A stretch of 64,000 bases of DNA from Campanula takesimana. Its lineage: Eukaryota > Streptophyta > Magnoliopsida > Asterales > Campanulaceae. The notes under the pieces were generated by a model, which saw only the letters and a program-made list of their open reading frames with translations, made no database searches and was not told the origin of the DNA. Each line of letters opens with the position of its first letter. Position 1 is the stretch's first letter. Below are positions 12,214 to 23,545 of this stretch, piece by piece. The DNA lies in the NCBI GenBank assembly GCA_026119855.1, contig JAOWBW010001469.1, positions 1-64,000 of the forward strand, in the 5' to 3' direction. The position numbers and the translations under genes were made by a program.

Positions 12214-12450
12214 TAGTTTTAAGAGTTAAAGTTTGTCCCAAAAAAATTGTACTTTTACTATTACCTAAGCATCTTTAGCATTGTTTATCAAATACTATGG
12301 CCTTATTTATGACTATGTAGTTGTGATTAACAAAATATTTAATAACCTAGGTACATGAAATGTTTCATTTGTCCATTAGACATGCATTCATTACTTTTCA
12401 TAATATGTGCGAATATTCTAAAATTATAAATATTTCTTGGACGGATGGAG

Positions 12451-13470
12451 TAATAAAAATGATAATTTTAACTACTAAGAAATTTTTTTTAGCTAAAAAA
12501 TAAACTAATGAATTGATTTAGAAAAAAATACTAGTCAATTTATAATTTTAAAATTTCAGTATATAATTTTATTTGATAATAAAATATAATACTTGTTGTT
12601 TTTTATTAAATATAATACTAGTCAATTGTTTTTTATTAAATAAATTGTTAAATAGATAGGCGAATAATTATTTATCTTTAATTATTTGGGAAGAAATAGG
12701 GGATTAATTTATAAAAGGGAAAATTAATGAGCTGGGTGTTCAATCATTAGTTGACAACTCAAGGGCAAACGGTATTGTCTGTCTGTCTAATCAAATCGTG
12801 GCCCGTTGGTTTTAAGTTTTAATTTTATGTTCTGTACATTATCTTTGCTTCGACGATTTCACATGAGACCTGGCGTGATTGAATGTGGAAGCGACACGAA
12901 ATAGAAATAGATTAGGGTAAATATAAAGTCACAACAAAGTGTCATCAAATTTAGTATACAAAATGATGTATCAAAATTTTATTAGTGTTTTTAATTAGAA
13001 TATGTCGGATGCACTATCAATAAGTAGCTAATAAAATATTATCACTTTATTTTGTATCCAATATTTTATAAATTTCTTTTGTGCCCCTATGATTAGCATT
13101 AGCATTGCCCAATAGATAAGGAAGGTGAGAAAGCCGTCGGATTAGAAGATGAAAAGATACATGTGAGGTGGGAGACTGGTTTTCGGACCGTTTGAAGGGT
13201 TGAATGTGTCAGAACGATAATCGAGGCGGGTGGGGACACGTAGTTTTTGTACGCCGTCTGTCACTGAGGTTGGCTGGGTTACCGTTATTGTGATTCGCAC
13301 GTTCTAGGTGAAGAAATTAATGTCATTTGGAAATTGGAGATTTGGAGTGGACTATCTATTTTTTGTAAAATAATGGCTGTTTTTTATTTTAAGTTATCCA
13401 TGAGTATAATAATGAGTATAATAAGTGAGTTTTATTAATTAAAAAATTAATATAATTAAAGTAAATTATA
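12451..13470. other. Intergenic AT-rich sequence
   Basis: No gene is supported. A weak inverted similarity around 12945-13080 (ends resembling AAATTTAGTATACAAAAT) may be an old MITE, but the match is too poor to call. Confidence 0.5.
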
Positions 13471-13782
13471 CTCTCTCCGTCCTAACACAATTATGATTAG
13501 AGGAGTTTGCATACTAATTTAGAAAAATTAGTAAATGTGTGATAGAAAATGAAGAGGGAGAACGAGTGGAGTAAATAGTAGTGTTAGTTGGATAAATTGA
13601 GTGATTGAAAATGAAGAGAAAGAATGAGTGGGATAAATAGTAGTGTTGGTTGAATAAAACGAGTGGTGGAAAATGAAGAAAAAGAATGGGTGAGGTTGAA
13701 ACATTTCCATTTTGGGCAGTCTCACTTTTACTAAGACTTCCCAAAAGGGAAAGAAGTCTCACTTGTGCTGGAACGGATGGAG
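13471..13782. mobile_element. Stowaway-like MITE with internal tandem repeats
   Basis: Ends CTCTCTCCGTCCTAACACAA / TTGTGCTGGAACGGATGGAG with TA on both sides. The interior holds about three diverged direct copies of a ~65-bp GAATGAGTGGGATAAATAGTAG-type segment. Confidence 0.75.
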
Positions 13783-13814
13783 TATATTATTAAAATTGTA
13801 TTGAAAAAAAAAAT

Positions 13815-14177
13815 ACTCCCTCTGCGGTGTTGGATTCAAGAGGTCGCTCGTACGGATTCAAGATGTGACTCCCACCGTCTCTGCGGTGTGCACTTTGTTC
13901 CGCACAACACTTTGCTCCACACTTCTGGCCGAAACCCGCTCTGATACCATTTGTAACGACCCGAGCCCGTAGACCCGACACGTTACACAAGTACCACACA
14001 CTTGGCCCAGTGAATACAAATATCTTGGGTCCACTTGGCTAACCACAGGCCCACCCAAAAATCCATGAACGTATTGGTATTCATTGGTAACTGGTGGTAC
14101 TTTAAGTACCACTCCAACCTTCAATTCCCACTTAATGTGGGATATCACATTTGCCTTTCTTGGTAACGTTCGTGACA
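13815..14177 (-). mobile_element. Fragment of a TRIM-sized LTR element
   Basis: A 226-bp LTR (13952-14177) starts TGTAACGACC and ends GTGACA. Two bases to its left, GCTCTGATACCA (13938-13949) is the reverse complement of the initiator-Met tRNA primer site TGGTATCAGAGC, so this is the 5' LTR of a minus-strand element. Only ~135 bp of internal sequence remains and no coding is seen. The very short LTR suggests a TRIM, or a truncated small Copia. It directly abuts Copia pol sequence at 14178. Confidence 0.6.
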
Positions 14178-15471
14178 TTGATAGTCAAGTGGGGTTGCCC
14201 AATGGGAAATACATTGTTGCCACGAAAGAAGGCGACGTCAAAATTGGGCCGAAACTAATTTTGCAAAACGTGCTATATGTTACATCATTCAACGGCAATT
14301 TGTTGCCTGTCTCTCAGTTGCTTAGTGACTCGAATAATTTTGTGCAATTTTCTAACAAAGTTTTTGTTATACAGGACCGAACCTCGATGACGTTGATTGG
14401 TGCAGGTGAACAAAACGGGGGGCTTTATTACTTGAGGAAGTCGACCAAACCACAAGTCAGCAATGTTAAGGAAGTTAAGGAGCATGAGTTATGGCATCGG
14501 CATCTGGGACATCCATCAAGTAAAGTAGTTAGTTTGCTTACGTTTCTTAGTCAGAATAATGCTAATAAAGATGTTTGCGAAATTTGTTGCAAAGCCAAAC
14601 AAACTAGAGATAAGTTTTTGCCTAGTGAAAGCAATTCTGAAGGGATTTTTGATTTGATTCATGTTGATCTTTGGGGTGATTATCGAACACCTTCTTTGTG
14701 TGGAGCAACTTATTTTTTAACAATTGTGGATGACTGCTCCCGCGCTGTGTGAGTATACTTGGTGCACTCTAAATATAATGTGTCTACCATTTTGAAAAAT
14801 TATTTTGTCAGGATTGAACATCAGTTTAATAAACGGGTTAAAATGGTTCGAAAGTGACAATGGGACAAAATTTACATGCCTTGAAAATATTTTTCCGAAA
14901 ATGGGATTGTGAATCACACCACATGTGTTCGCACCTCGGAGCAAAATGGGAGAGTAGAATGAAAACACCATCATATTTTGAATGTTACTCGTGCTTTGCG
15001 GTTTCAGGCTGGTTTGCCAATTAAATTTTGGGGTGAGTGTGTTTTTACGGCTGGGCATTTGATTAATCGCACCCCTTCAAAGTTGTTGCATGAAAAAACC
15101 CCGTACGAAATCATTTTTGTCAAAGTGCCCACATATAAACATATTCAGATTTTTGGATCTCTTTGTTATGCCCATTATGCACGTCATGATAATGATAAGA
15201 TTGCTAGTCAAAGTCGAAGGTGTGTTTTTCTAGGTTATCCTTTTGGAAAAAAGGGATGGTTATTATATGATCTTGATGAAAACAAAACTCTTGTGTCTCG
15301 TGATGTTGTATTTGTGGAATCAAAATTCCCCTTTATGAATCGAAGTGGGAGTCTAAATGAAGAGGTTGCAGGTCTTGATTCCATTTTTTATGATGACCCA
15401 ATGAGCAGGATATTCGAGATATCTATTCTCCTGACCCAGGCGCATCTGGTGCTCCTAGTGCTCCTGAGCTA
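14178..15471 (+). pseudogene. Copia pol remnant: GAG-pre-integrase and integrase
   Basis: Begins mid-domain at VGLPNGKYIVATKEG, runs through the pre-integrase motif LWHRHLGHPSSKVV, the zinc residues and the integrase core with HVDLWGD and IVDDCSR, and ends with the FLGYPFGKKGWLLYDLDE block typical of Copia. It is broken by an in-frame TGA at 14751, a one-base shift near 14850 at the second catalytic Asp block, and a stop just before the position of the catalytic Glu block. The 5' LTR, gag and protease are missing; the TRIM-like LTR sits at the break. Confidence 0.85.
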
Positions 15472-15885
15472 AGTGCTCCTGGTGATCCCCAAACAGGTGC
15501 ACCTGGTGCTCCTGAGCCAGGCACACCTAGTGCTCCTGCACCAGAGGAAGAGGAGGAATTTTCAGTAGATGCTCCTCTATTTCATAATGATCACACTGAC
15601 CCTCCTAGTCCACCTGTCACTGAAGAGAATTCAGTTAATTTGGGCAGAGGACAACGGAAAAAGATTCCTTGAACACGATATAAAGCTACCGAGTATGAAT
15701 TGGGTATGCCTTAGACACACAACATTCGAGCTATCCCCTCGACAAGTTCACCTTCTCCAATCAAGTCTTCAGGTACTCGGTATCATTTTTCAAATTTTGT
15801 CAATTGTACTAAATTTTCTTCTGCCCATCATTGTTTTCAGGCCACAATTGATACAGGTGTTGAGCCCTCAAACTTTGCAGAAGCT
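15472..15885 (+). pseudogene. Copia linker between integrase and reverse transcriptase
   Basis: After a frame change near 15410 the plus strand encodes a Gly-Ala-Pro/Ser-Ala-Pro-rich stretch built from repeated GGTGCTCCT-type codons (about 15445-15550), then acidic residues and the RGQRKKIP motif that precedes Copia RT. In-frame stops follow RKKIP. Confidence 0.65.
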
Positions 15886-16995
15886 ATGAAATCTGAAGAG
15901 TGGAGGGCAGCCATGAACACTGAGCTTGATGCTCTAGAACAAAATAGAACATGGGAACTCGTGGATGCTCCCATTAGTAAGAAGATCATCGAAAGCAAAT
16001 GGGTGTATAAAATCAAATACAAGGTAGATGAAACAGTGGAGCTCTACAAGGCACACTTAGTGACTCTAGGCAACCATCAAGTGGAAGGCTTAGACTACAA
16101 AGAAACATTTTCTCCAATTATTAAAATGGTTACAGTCTGAGTCTTTCTTGCTATTGCTGCGGCTTGGGTTTGGGAGCTTCATCAAATGGACGTTCATAAC
16201 GCTTTCCTGCATGGAGATTTAAGTGAGGAGGTCTATATGAAACTTCCATTGGGGTATCAACCACAACTTTCTTTCAAAGTATGCAAGCTCAGAAAGTCCT
16301 TGTATGGGCTTTGTCAGGCGCCTCACTGTTGGTTTGCAAAGTTATCCGCTGCATTGAATAAGTATAGTTTTGTTCAATCATAATCAGACTATTAGCTCTT
16401 CTCTTATCAGACGACCGGTGTCGACATGCATATTTTGGTTTATGTTGATGATTTGGTCATTGGTAGTAATGATTCTGCTGCCATACGAGATTTTAAAGAT
16501 TATTTGTGTCGTTGCTTCAAAATGAAAGATCTTGAGCGCTTGAAGTATTTCTTGGGACTAGAAGTCGCACGCCACTAAGATGGGATCTTCATATCTCAAA
16601 GGAAATACGCTCTAAATATTCTCTCTAAAGCCGGACTTCTTGGGGCACGTCCGACAAGTACTCAGATTGAGCCAAACCACCGTTTGGCCTTAACAGAAGA
16701 GCCCTGCATGATCCTGAACCATTTCGAAGCCTTGTAGGGCGCCTCATCTATCTCACTATCACGCTACCTGATCTTTCGTATAGTGTTCACGTTTTGGCAC
16801 AGTTCATGACTAATCCAAAACGTGCTCACTGGCATGCAGCATTGCGCATTGTTCGATATCTCAAATCTCGCCCTGGTCAAGGCATCCTGCTCCGGGATGA
16901 TTCTGATCTTCGACTACAGGCCTACTGTGATTCTGATTGGGCTAGTTGTCCCATTACTCGGCGCTCACTAACGGCATATTTCGTATCTTTAGTTG
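15886..16995 (+). pseudogene. Copia reverse transcriptase and start of RNase H (interrupted)
   Basis: RT landmarks in order: WRAAMNTELDALEQNRTWELV, WVYKIKYK, GLDYKETFSPI, MDVHNAFLHGDL, LRKSLYGLCQAP, the catalytic YVDDLVIG block (~16440), then LAQFMTNPKRAHWHAALRIVRYL and the RNase H entry AYCDSDWA (~16920). At least four in-frame stops break it (for example 16138-16140 and 16381-16383). Coding stops at 16995, where the 17001-25041 element inserted, and resumes at 25047. Confidence 0.88.
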
Positions 16996-17000
16996 GTTCT
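16996..17000. repeat. Target-site duplication GTTCT (left copy)
   Basis: GTTCT directly before TGTTGG matches GTTCT directly after CCAACA at 25042-25046. This proves a normal integrase-mediated insertion into the Copia RNase H. Confidence 0.93.
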
Positions 17001-18428
17001 TGTTGGGTTTTGAGGCACCTTGCGCAGCGGAATAAAGCAATATGAAATTAACAAAACCCTAAGCCCCAAGATCTATTCATGATGATTAAATTAATAGCAA
17101 GATGAATTTATAATACTAACCATTGTAGAGCGTTTAAATTTTTCGGATCTTCAAATCTTCAAGTTTTCAAGCTTTAGATTTGATCTCCTCGTTCTTTAAG
17201 TTCATCGGATCATGATCACAAGAACACGAACTTGAGATGCTAAAGCAAGCATCCTCTATGTGTATCCACACGCGAACGAATATCTAGAACCATTCTAGAT
17301 CAGGATTGCTAGACCCATTAGAAAACGCTTTTCTAATCTTCAAAGGCTATATGAATTTATTGGTGTTCTTGAGCTTTTTGATTCTTAATCTAAACTCAAG
17401 AATATGTTTCTTAAACACATGGAGGCTACCAATAATGATACAATATCAACTCTTACTGATTAGGGTTAAGAGAGGGGTGTTTATACTCATTAGTCCTAAA
17501 CCCTTTAGGAGAAATAGGTCAAAACACGAAGTCAGAAATCTGGGCTTGAACAGGGCCTGCTCGGCCGAGTCCTTTAAGGTGCTCGGCCGAGCACCCTTGT
17601 TCCAGAACTTTCTGTTTCTCATGCTCGGCCGAGTCCTTTGAGGTGCTCGGCCGAGCACCACCAGAAACATGATTTTAGCCTTTTAAACAATTCGTTCTTT
17701 TGTGTGTGACCCCATAGGATTATATTAAGTTGATAATTAGCCTTTTAACGACGTTCGTTCATCCTCATAGAACATATCACAATCTTTTTGTCACGCGATA
17801 TCATATTGGACATAAGTCATAGTCCACGTCAACTTATGTTGTCCAATGCTTTCTCGATCTCGAGTAGATTGATATGAGCAAATGACATTGAACACTTCAA
17901 TTCATTTGGGTATGGCCATACACTATCATCAATCTCACTCATCGAGAGGCCAAACAGATATCTCTCTTGAGAGAGGGACAAATCACATCTTGACTTATCA
18001 TTCTTCCCTACATGAATCCGATTATGCCAATCGTAGCCTTTATAACCACCCGGTTAGGGGTAGTGTTTGAGTACGTCAAACATAATGTTCATCATGTGGA
18101 AGACTATGATAATCTTAGGTCTAAGGATAAATGATATAACTATATGAGATTTAATTATGACATCTGACCATGACATAAATCTCATAGCGGGTCATGTCCA
18201 GTACCTGTTCACTAACAAGTACCCAGAAGCTTAATTTGTATCATATACACATGATCATTATATGATCATCAACTAAACTTATACGAGTCCTTCATAACTA
18301 CTAGGGACGGGGATTATTATAATAAACATGTAAAACATATAATAACCCAGAGTTGTTATCTCCATAACAAATGAGAACATGATGTAACGCAAGGCCTTTC
18401 TCAAGGACCTAGGGCATAATTTCTAACA
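17001..18428 (-). repeat. 3' LTR of D element
   Basis: 1428 bp, TGTTGGGTTTTGAGG ... TTTCTAACA. It matches the right LTR closely but lacks ~68 bp around 17730 that the right copy has at 24280-24350. It contains two pairs of TCGGCCGA palindromes. Confidence 0.92.
17559..17656. promoter_or_regulatory. TCGGCCGA palindrome cluster in left LTR
   Basis: GCTCGGCCGAG(C) occurs with its TCGGCCGA core at 17561, 17583, 17625 and 17647: spacings 22, 42 and 22 bp. The two pairs form a ~37-bp direct repeat. GC-rich self-complementary sites in an otherwise AT-rich LTR suggest protein binding or RNA structure; function is not known. Confidence 0.8.
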
Positions 18429-18442
18429 ATCTCCCACTTGAA
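18429..18442 (-). other. Polypurine tract of D element
   Basis: On the minus strand AAGTGGGAGAT directly precedes the 3' LTR start TGTTAGAAAT, the normal plus-strand primer position. Confidence 0.75.
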
Positions 18443-18880
18443 CTAGGCCCAATCAATGCGTATCCAATACCATTGAGCTTAGCTTATGACCATGATAACA
18501 GCATGTGGAGAATCTTTATGTAGGAAGATTATCCTTGTTATCATCATAAAGTATTTTGCATATTTTGACATTTCCCATACCAACGATTTCTCGTAGAGAT
18601 GGAAATATCTGAGTGTGTGCTTGAATCATAGATGAGCCTTTGGCACCTTAGCTTGTGGAATAACCATTATTTCACAATAAAGGTCCATAGGATTAGTAGT
18701 ACTAGAAACTATTTCTAGTTTTCCCAATAACATCTATATTCAAACAATTCCCTTAGTTACAACTCTTGTAACTAAATACTCAATATTATTTATAGAATAA
18801 TTTATAGTGTATTTGCTTGGAACTATTCCAACTAATAGCACTCACTTTAAACACATGTTTATACTTCGATTTAAATTACC

Positions 18881-21800
18881 CTTGTCGATGTGAAAGCATG
18901 CATCTATGTAACCATTTACTAGATCATCTCCCATGTCAACAACCATCAAGAATGCATCCTTAGTTCTTCTCAAGTACATAAGGATATTCTTGACCACTAT
19001 CTAGTGACTTTCACTAGGATATGATTAGTTTGTTCTCATCATACTCCAAGTATACGAGTTATCCCGTCTTAGTACATAATATGACATACATGATAGATCC
19101 AATTGCCGAAGCATATGGAATCCTAATCATGTATTATTGCTCATTAGTCTTCCACTAAGACTAAATCTTGCCAAGATCATTGTCATTAGACAACTTTGCA
19201 AGTTCTTCTCCAAGAGTCTTGCATACTGAACGATTCAGTACTTTGTCTTTATAAGTACTTTGACACAAATCAATCAATTTCCTAGATTTATATCAATAGA
19301 TATTAATTCCAAGGATGTAAGCGGCTTCTTCCTAAGTCTTTCATTAAGAAACTCTTTCAAAATGAATAATATGTCAACCATATAAACAGGACTAGGAATT
19401 AGACTATGCTCCCACTAATTTCTTAGCAAATACAAGTCTCATATTTGATGAATTTCAAACAATTTGAACACTTCATCAAAAATGATAGTTTCAACTCCAA
19501 GAGGCTTGCTTCCATCCATCCCATGGATTTCCACAACTAACATACTTTATTAGAATTTTCTAGACTATCAAAACCTTTAGGTTGTATCCGATACATCCTT
19601 AAGTTAATTCCCGTTAAGGAACTCTGTTTTGATATTCATTTGTCAAATCTCATATTCCAAATATGAGGATATGACAATGAGAATTCTAAAGTCTTAAAAC
19701 ATGACTACGAGTAAGAAAGTTTTATCATAGTCGAAATATGATTCAACCTTTCACACTTAGTCCTGCTTGAAGAGTATGTTCCTTGCTACCCATGTTAGTT
19801 TTCTCCAAGAAAACTCAACTCCATCCTTTGGTTTTTACACCTTAGGTTAGAACGATCAAGTTCCAAGCTTGATTATATAACATAGATTGCCTTTTAGATT
19901 CTATGACTCCAAGCCATTAATCTAAATATGGAGCGGACTTCGCATTTTGATAGGTAGTAAATATGTTATTCTCAATGAACTTTACTTCAATACATTCTAT
20001 TTTGAGAAATCCAGTATTTCCTTTTCTAGATTGTATCCTATCATATATGCAAGTAACTTGTGTAACTTGAACGAATTTTCACAACTCCTTGTAAATCTTT
20101 GTTCAATTTCCATCAAAGGTTCAATGTAATTTTCTAGGTCTCGAACCATTCGAGATATATTTTACTCCCACTGGTTCTTTTAGAGATAAAAAAAAATTAT
20201 CTAGAAAAGTACCATCATAAGCAACAAATAATTTGTTTCTTATAAGTAAAATAATATCCTCAAGTTTCTTTAGGATATCCCATAAAAATACATTTATTAG
20301 ATTTAAGTGTGAGCTTGTTCCAAACAAGTCTTTTTACAAAAGTCTCACCATCTTAAATCTACATGAAAGACAAACCGAGTTTTCTTCCATTCCATATCAT
20401 ATATGGTTCATTTAAAACTATTTTGATGGAACTCAAATTAGTGTAATTATAGCGGTTTCCAACGCATAACCCCAAAATAAATAATGGAAGATCAATTTGA
20501 CTTTTATCATCTAATGAACCATACCCAATGTGGTTCAATTCCTCCATTTAGACACATCATTCAAAATGGTGTTCTTGGTGGAGTTAATTGTGAAACAATT
20601 TCACAATCTTAAAGATGATTGTCAAATTCTTAGTTCAATTATTCATTATCACGATCGTATCGGAATCTCTGAATAGTTTTGTCAAGTTTTACCAAAATCC
20701 TCTTTTAGCATTGCCACTTAATGAACCATATACATCGACATGTATTAGGTTTAATAAGTCACTTGCCCTTTTTCTACTCCTAGTAAAAGATGTCTTGGTC
20801 CAAGTAAATAAGATTTGCATATATCATATGATTCAAAATCGTATGACTTTAAAACTCCGTCCCACAGAATTTTAGATATGTGTTTCTTATTTATTTGATC
20901 AAAACAATAATGCCTTAAGAATTTTAATAATAATTTATGTTATAATCTTATTCATTATTTTGTTCTTCAAGATTCAGGATATTAGATTTATTTATATGAT
21001 TTAACAATACGATAAAGCAAATCATAATAAATAAAACACTTTCTTATTTTCAACAAGAAATTAATATCATTCATTATCTTTTAACAAAATAATACTTTTC
21101 TACTTAATAAATAAAACCACTTCATAAGTGTTCTACGAACAATGTTGCAACTCTTGCATCATTACCATTTGTAGATTAACTTTACTTTTAAGTAGTCTTT
21201 CACATTTTACAAATGTGGGATCAAATCTGGTATCCAATACCCAATAATTAAAATTAGAAAGATTAATCTTATAACATAAATGTCCGAAGTTGTAGTCTCA
21301 CTACCATTCACTTTCTTTGATCATCCAGAATTTCGATTACAATTTTAAATGGTCAATCCAATTGCCACGTTACCAAATTGTACTATTTAGAGTTATAACT
21401 TTAGCCACAATTATTTCCTTTAAGTTTGACAACCTTTGTCTTACCTTTATCTTTTAATCCTCTTTCCTTTTAGAAATTCATTAAGTCAAAAATCAAATTT
21501 TCGACTTAGATCATCATATTTCCGCACTTTATTTCAGATATTGAGAGCACAAACTGTACGGCCGAAACTAAGCCAAAAGGCATCCACAATTTCGTACATC
21601 ATTCAGAAATTTAGAGAACAGTCCATACGGCCGAAACTAAGCCAAAAGGCATCCACATTTCTGTATGAATCTGTAGTCTTGTTTCTGAATTCCATGTCTC
21701 ACCAATTTAACTGATTTCAGCAATCAAGAACAATTCATGATTCTGACTTCTGAATTGACATCACTTTTCAGGAAACACGGTTTCGAAAACCAGCCATCTG

Positions 21801-22244
21801 AAACTAGATTCAATCCCAGATTAATTTTAAACTGACATTTAATTTCAGGAAACACGGTTTCTACAACCAGCCATCTGACAATTAAATTCAACTCAAAATA
21901 TTTATCATAAAAGCGGTGGATTTTAAATTTCCAAAATTTACCTTAAAATTGCTTTCCTTGATTCAATGTGGATTTGGTGTTTCATGATGATCCAATCATC
22001 ATAATCATCAAAATCAAGAATAAACAATTTATTCATGAATCTAAGATCATCAACAAGTTAATCAAATTAAATTTTGATGATCCTACGGAACATATTAATC
22101 AAATTAATATTGCAATTTAGGTTACTTAGGATTATTAAGAATGTTTAGTTTTCGTTTTTGCTTTAGAACAATTCTTAAGCTCATGATCCAATCAAGGATA
22201 TTAATTTCATTTTCTTTTAACTTTGTCCTTTCAAGAACAGATCG
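18881..22244 (-). pseudogene. Degenerate Copia gag-pol of D element
   Basis: Minus-strand vestiges in the expected order from right to left. Gag N-terminus at 22122-22244 (RSVLERTKLKEN ... LRIVLKQKRKL). A basic gag segment near 21430-21475. A protease trace at 21160-21246 (ILLDTRFDP, lacking a normal DTG). Integrase end and linker at 20121-20547 (NEPYMIWNGRK; LFVAYDGTFLDN). RNase H at 18881-18995 (NILMYLRRTKDAFL ... GYIDAC). Stops and shifts throughout rule out function. The LRIVLK gag motif is common to Tork-like Copia; that lineage call is tentative. Confidence 0.7.
21545..22120 (-). repeat. Second copy of the 5' leader embedded in D-element gag
   Basis: 22120-21960 resembles 23400-23230 on the same strand (a leader module with repeated GATGATC and AATTGTTTATTC-type words). 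It is followed by a module with two GGCCGAAACTAAGCC and two GGAAACACGGTTTC copies. It interrupts gag between its N-terminal segment (22122-22244) and its basic segment (~21450). Confidence 0.6.
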
Positions 22245-23019
22245 CAGTAACAAACATATTAAAGCATAATATAACATTCTACACAAATATGCAAATAAAT
22301 ATACACCTATATTTCCTACCAATCATTTAAGAGATAAATTATTTGTATTTCATAAATACTCCCACTAAATTATATAACCTTCATATACAACAATTGTATA
22401 ATATAATTCATGTGGGCTAAGATCCATATTTCACCCAATTTTGAGTCGGCTAGGGCACGACTGCTCAAAACCAAGTTATTTAGGTAGACAACTCTTATCA
22501 ATTATATCATATATGACTCTTAGATATTTTATGAGATTTTGTAGACATCCAATGTCAAACATGTTTTAATCTCATCTTGTGCCTTAGGCCCAAAACTGTT
22601 TTGATAGCCTAATTAAATCAAACCACGTTAAACGTATAGGAAACTCTGATTCACTCATCTTGCTCATACACTGATAGAATCAATGCACATCGCTAGGGCG
22701 TAGCCTGCATGAAAATACCCGGTGTACACACAAGTGTTTTAATAGTGGATTGGTACATGACTTAAATTTTCAAGAAGGTTCTATCATATAGCAACGCACA
22801 TAACAAAGATATAATTAATCCAATTAATTAATAACCGGATACTATGTGAATATAATTATGAATTTTAGATTTTCTTAGATTCCCACTCTAGGTACAATAC
22901 ATATTGAATAATGAATTCTTTTATAGAGTCAAACTCTATTAAGAATGCATTACTTCATAGAATCCAATTCCATGAACAATACGTATTCTACAATACATCT
23001 CCAAGTCTGAAAATCACGA

Positions 23020-23205
23020 ATTCAGAAATCTGCACTGCACGCTAACTGCACGAAAAACTGCACGAATTCGTGTATTGCATGCGAACTGCACGAAAATTCT
23101 GCACAAAATTCTGGACTGCACGTGCGATGCACGTAATCTGCACGAAAATTCTGGATGAAAATTCTGCACAAAACGTGCATTGCACGCGAACCGCACGATC
23201 GCAAT
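23020..23205. repeat. Short degenerate repeats (CTGCACGAAAATTCTG)
   Basis: About ten partial copies of CTGCACGAA / AATTCTGCAC / GTGCATTGCACG words, locally much richer in CpG than the flanks. Noncoding leader of the D element. Confidence 0.7.
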
Positions 23206-23532
23206 TTATCAAATCTTGATCCTTTAAGAATTCAATTATTTATGATAATCAAATTATCATAAACATCAAACCCTAAGAACAAACAATTTGTTCTTCAAGA
23301 TCATGAATCATCAATTCAATAATCAAATTAAAGACATTGATGATCCGATAAATGGATTAATCATATTAATCATGCATCTTGAAAGCCATGTTCATAATCA
23401 TACTATATCAAATATATAATTATTCACCAAACAATTCACATAAATCCCTTATTCTAAATTCTATCATGCTAGATCATATAATCAAATTATATATTAAACA
23501 TGATAATATCAAAATAACCATACATGAACGGG

Positions 23533-23544
23533 GCTCTGATACCA
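23533..23544 (-). other. Primer-binding site (initiator Met tRNA) of D element
   Basis: GCTCTGATACCA on the plus strand is TGGTATCAGAGC on the element strand, one base from the 5' LTR end. It fits priming by initiator methionine tRNA. Confidence 0.85.
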
Positions 23545-23545
23545 G

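Larger units (their letters stand above)
10793..12450. mobile_element. Outer Stowaway-like MITE, expanded by two insertions
   Basis: The left end CTTCCTCTGTCCTAAAATATA mirrors the right end (TATTTCTTGGACGGATGGAG), with TA on both sides (10791-10792 and 12451-12452). Removing the two inner elements and their duplications leaves about 260 bp, a normal MITE size. The ends are diverged, so this is older than its guests. Confidence 0.6.

Noticed and set aside
12945..13085. MITE with AAATTTAGTATACAAAAT-type ends
   Set aside because: Inverted similarity is weak and no clear target duplication was found.
20615..20875. Plus-strand frame in the D element
   Set aside because: All recognisable pol traces in this element are on the minus strand; this frame has no motif.
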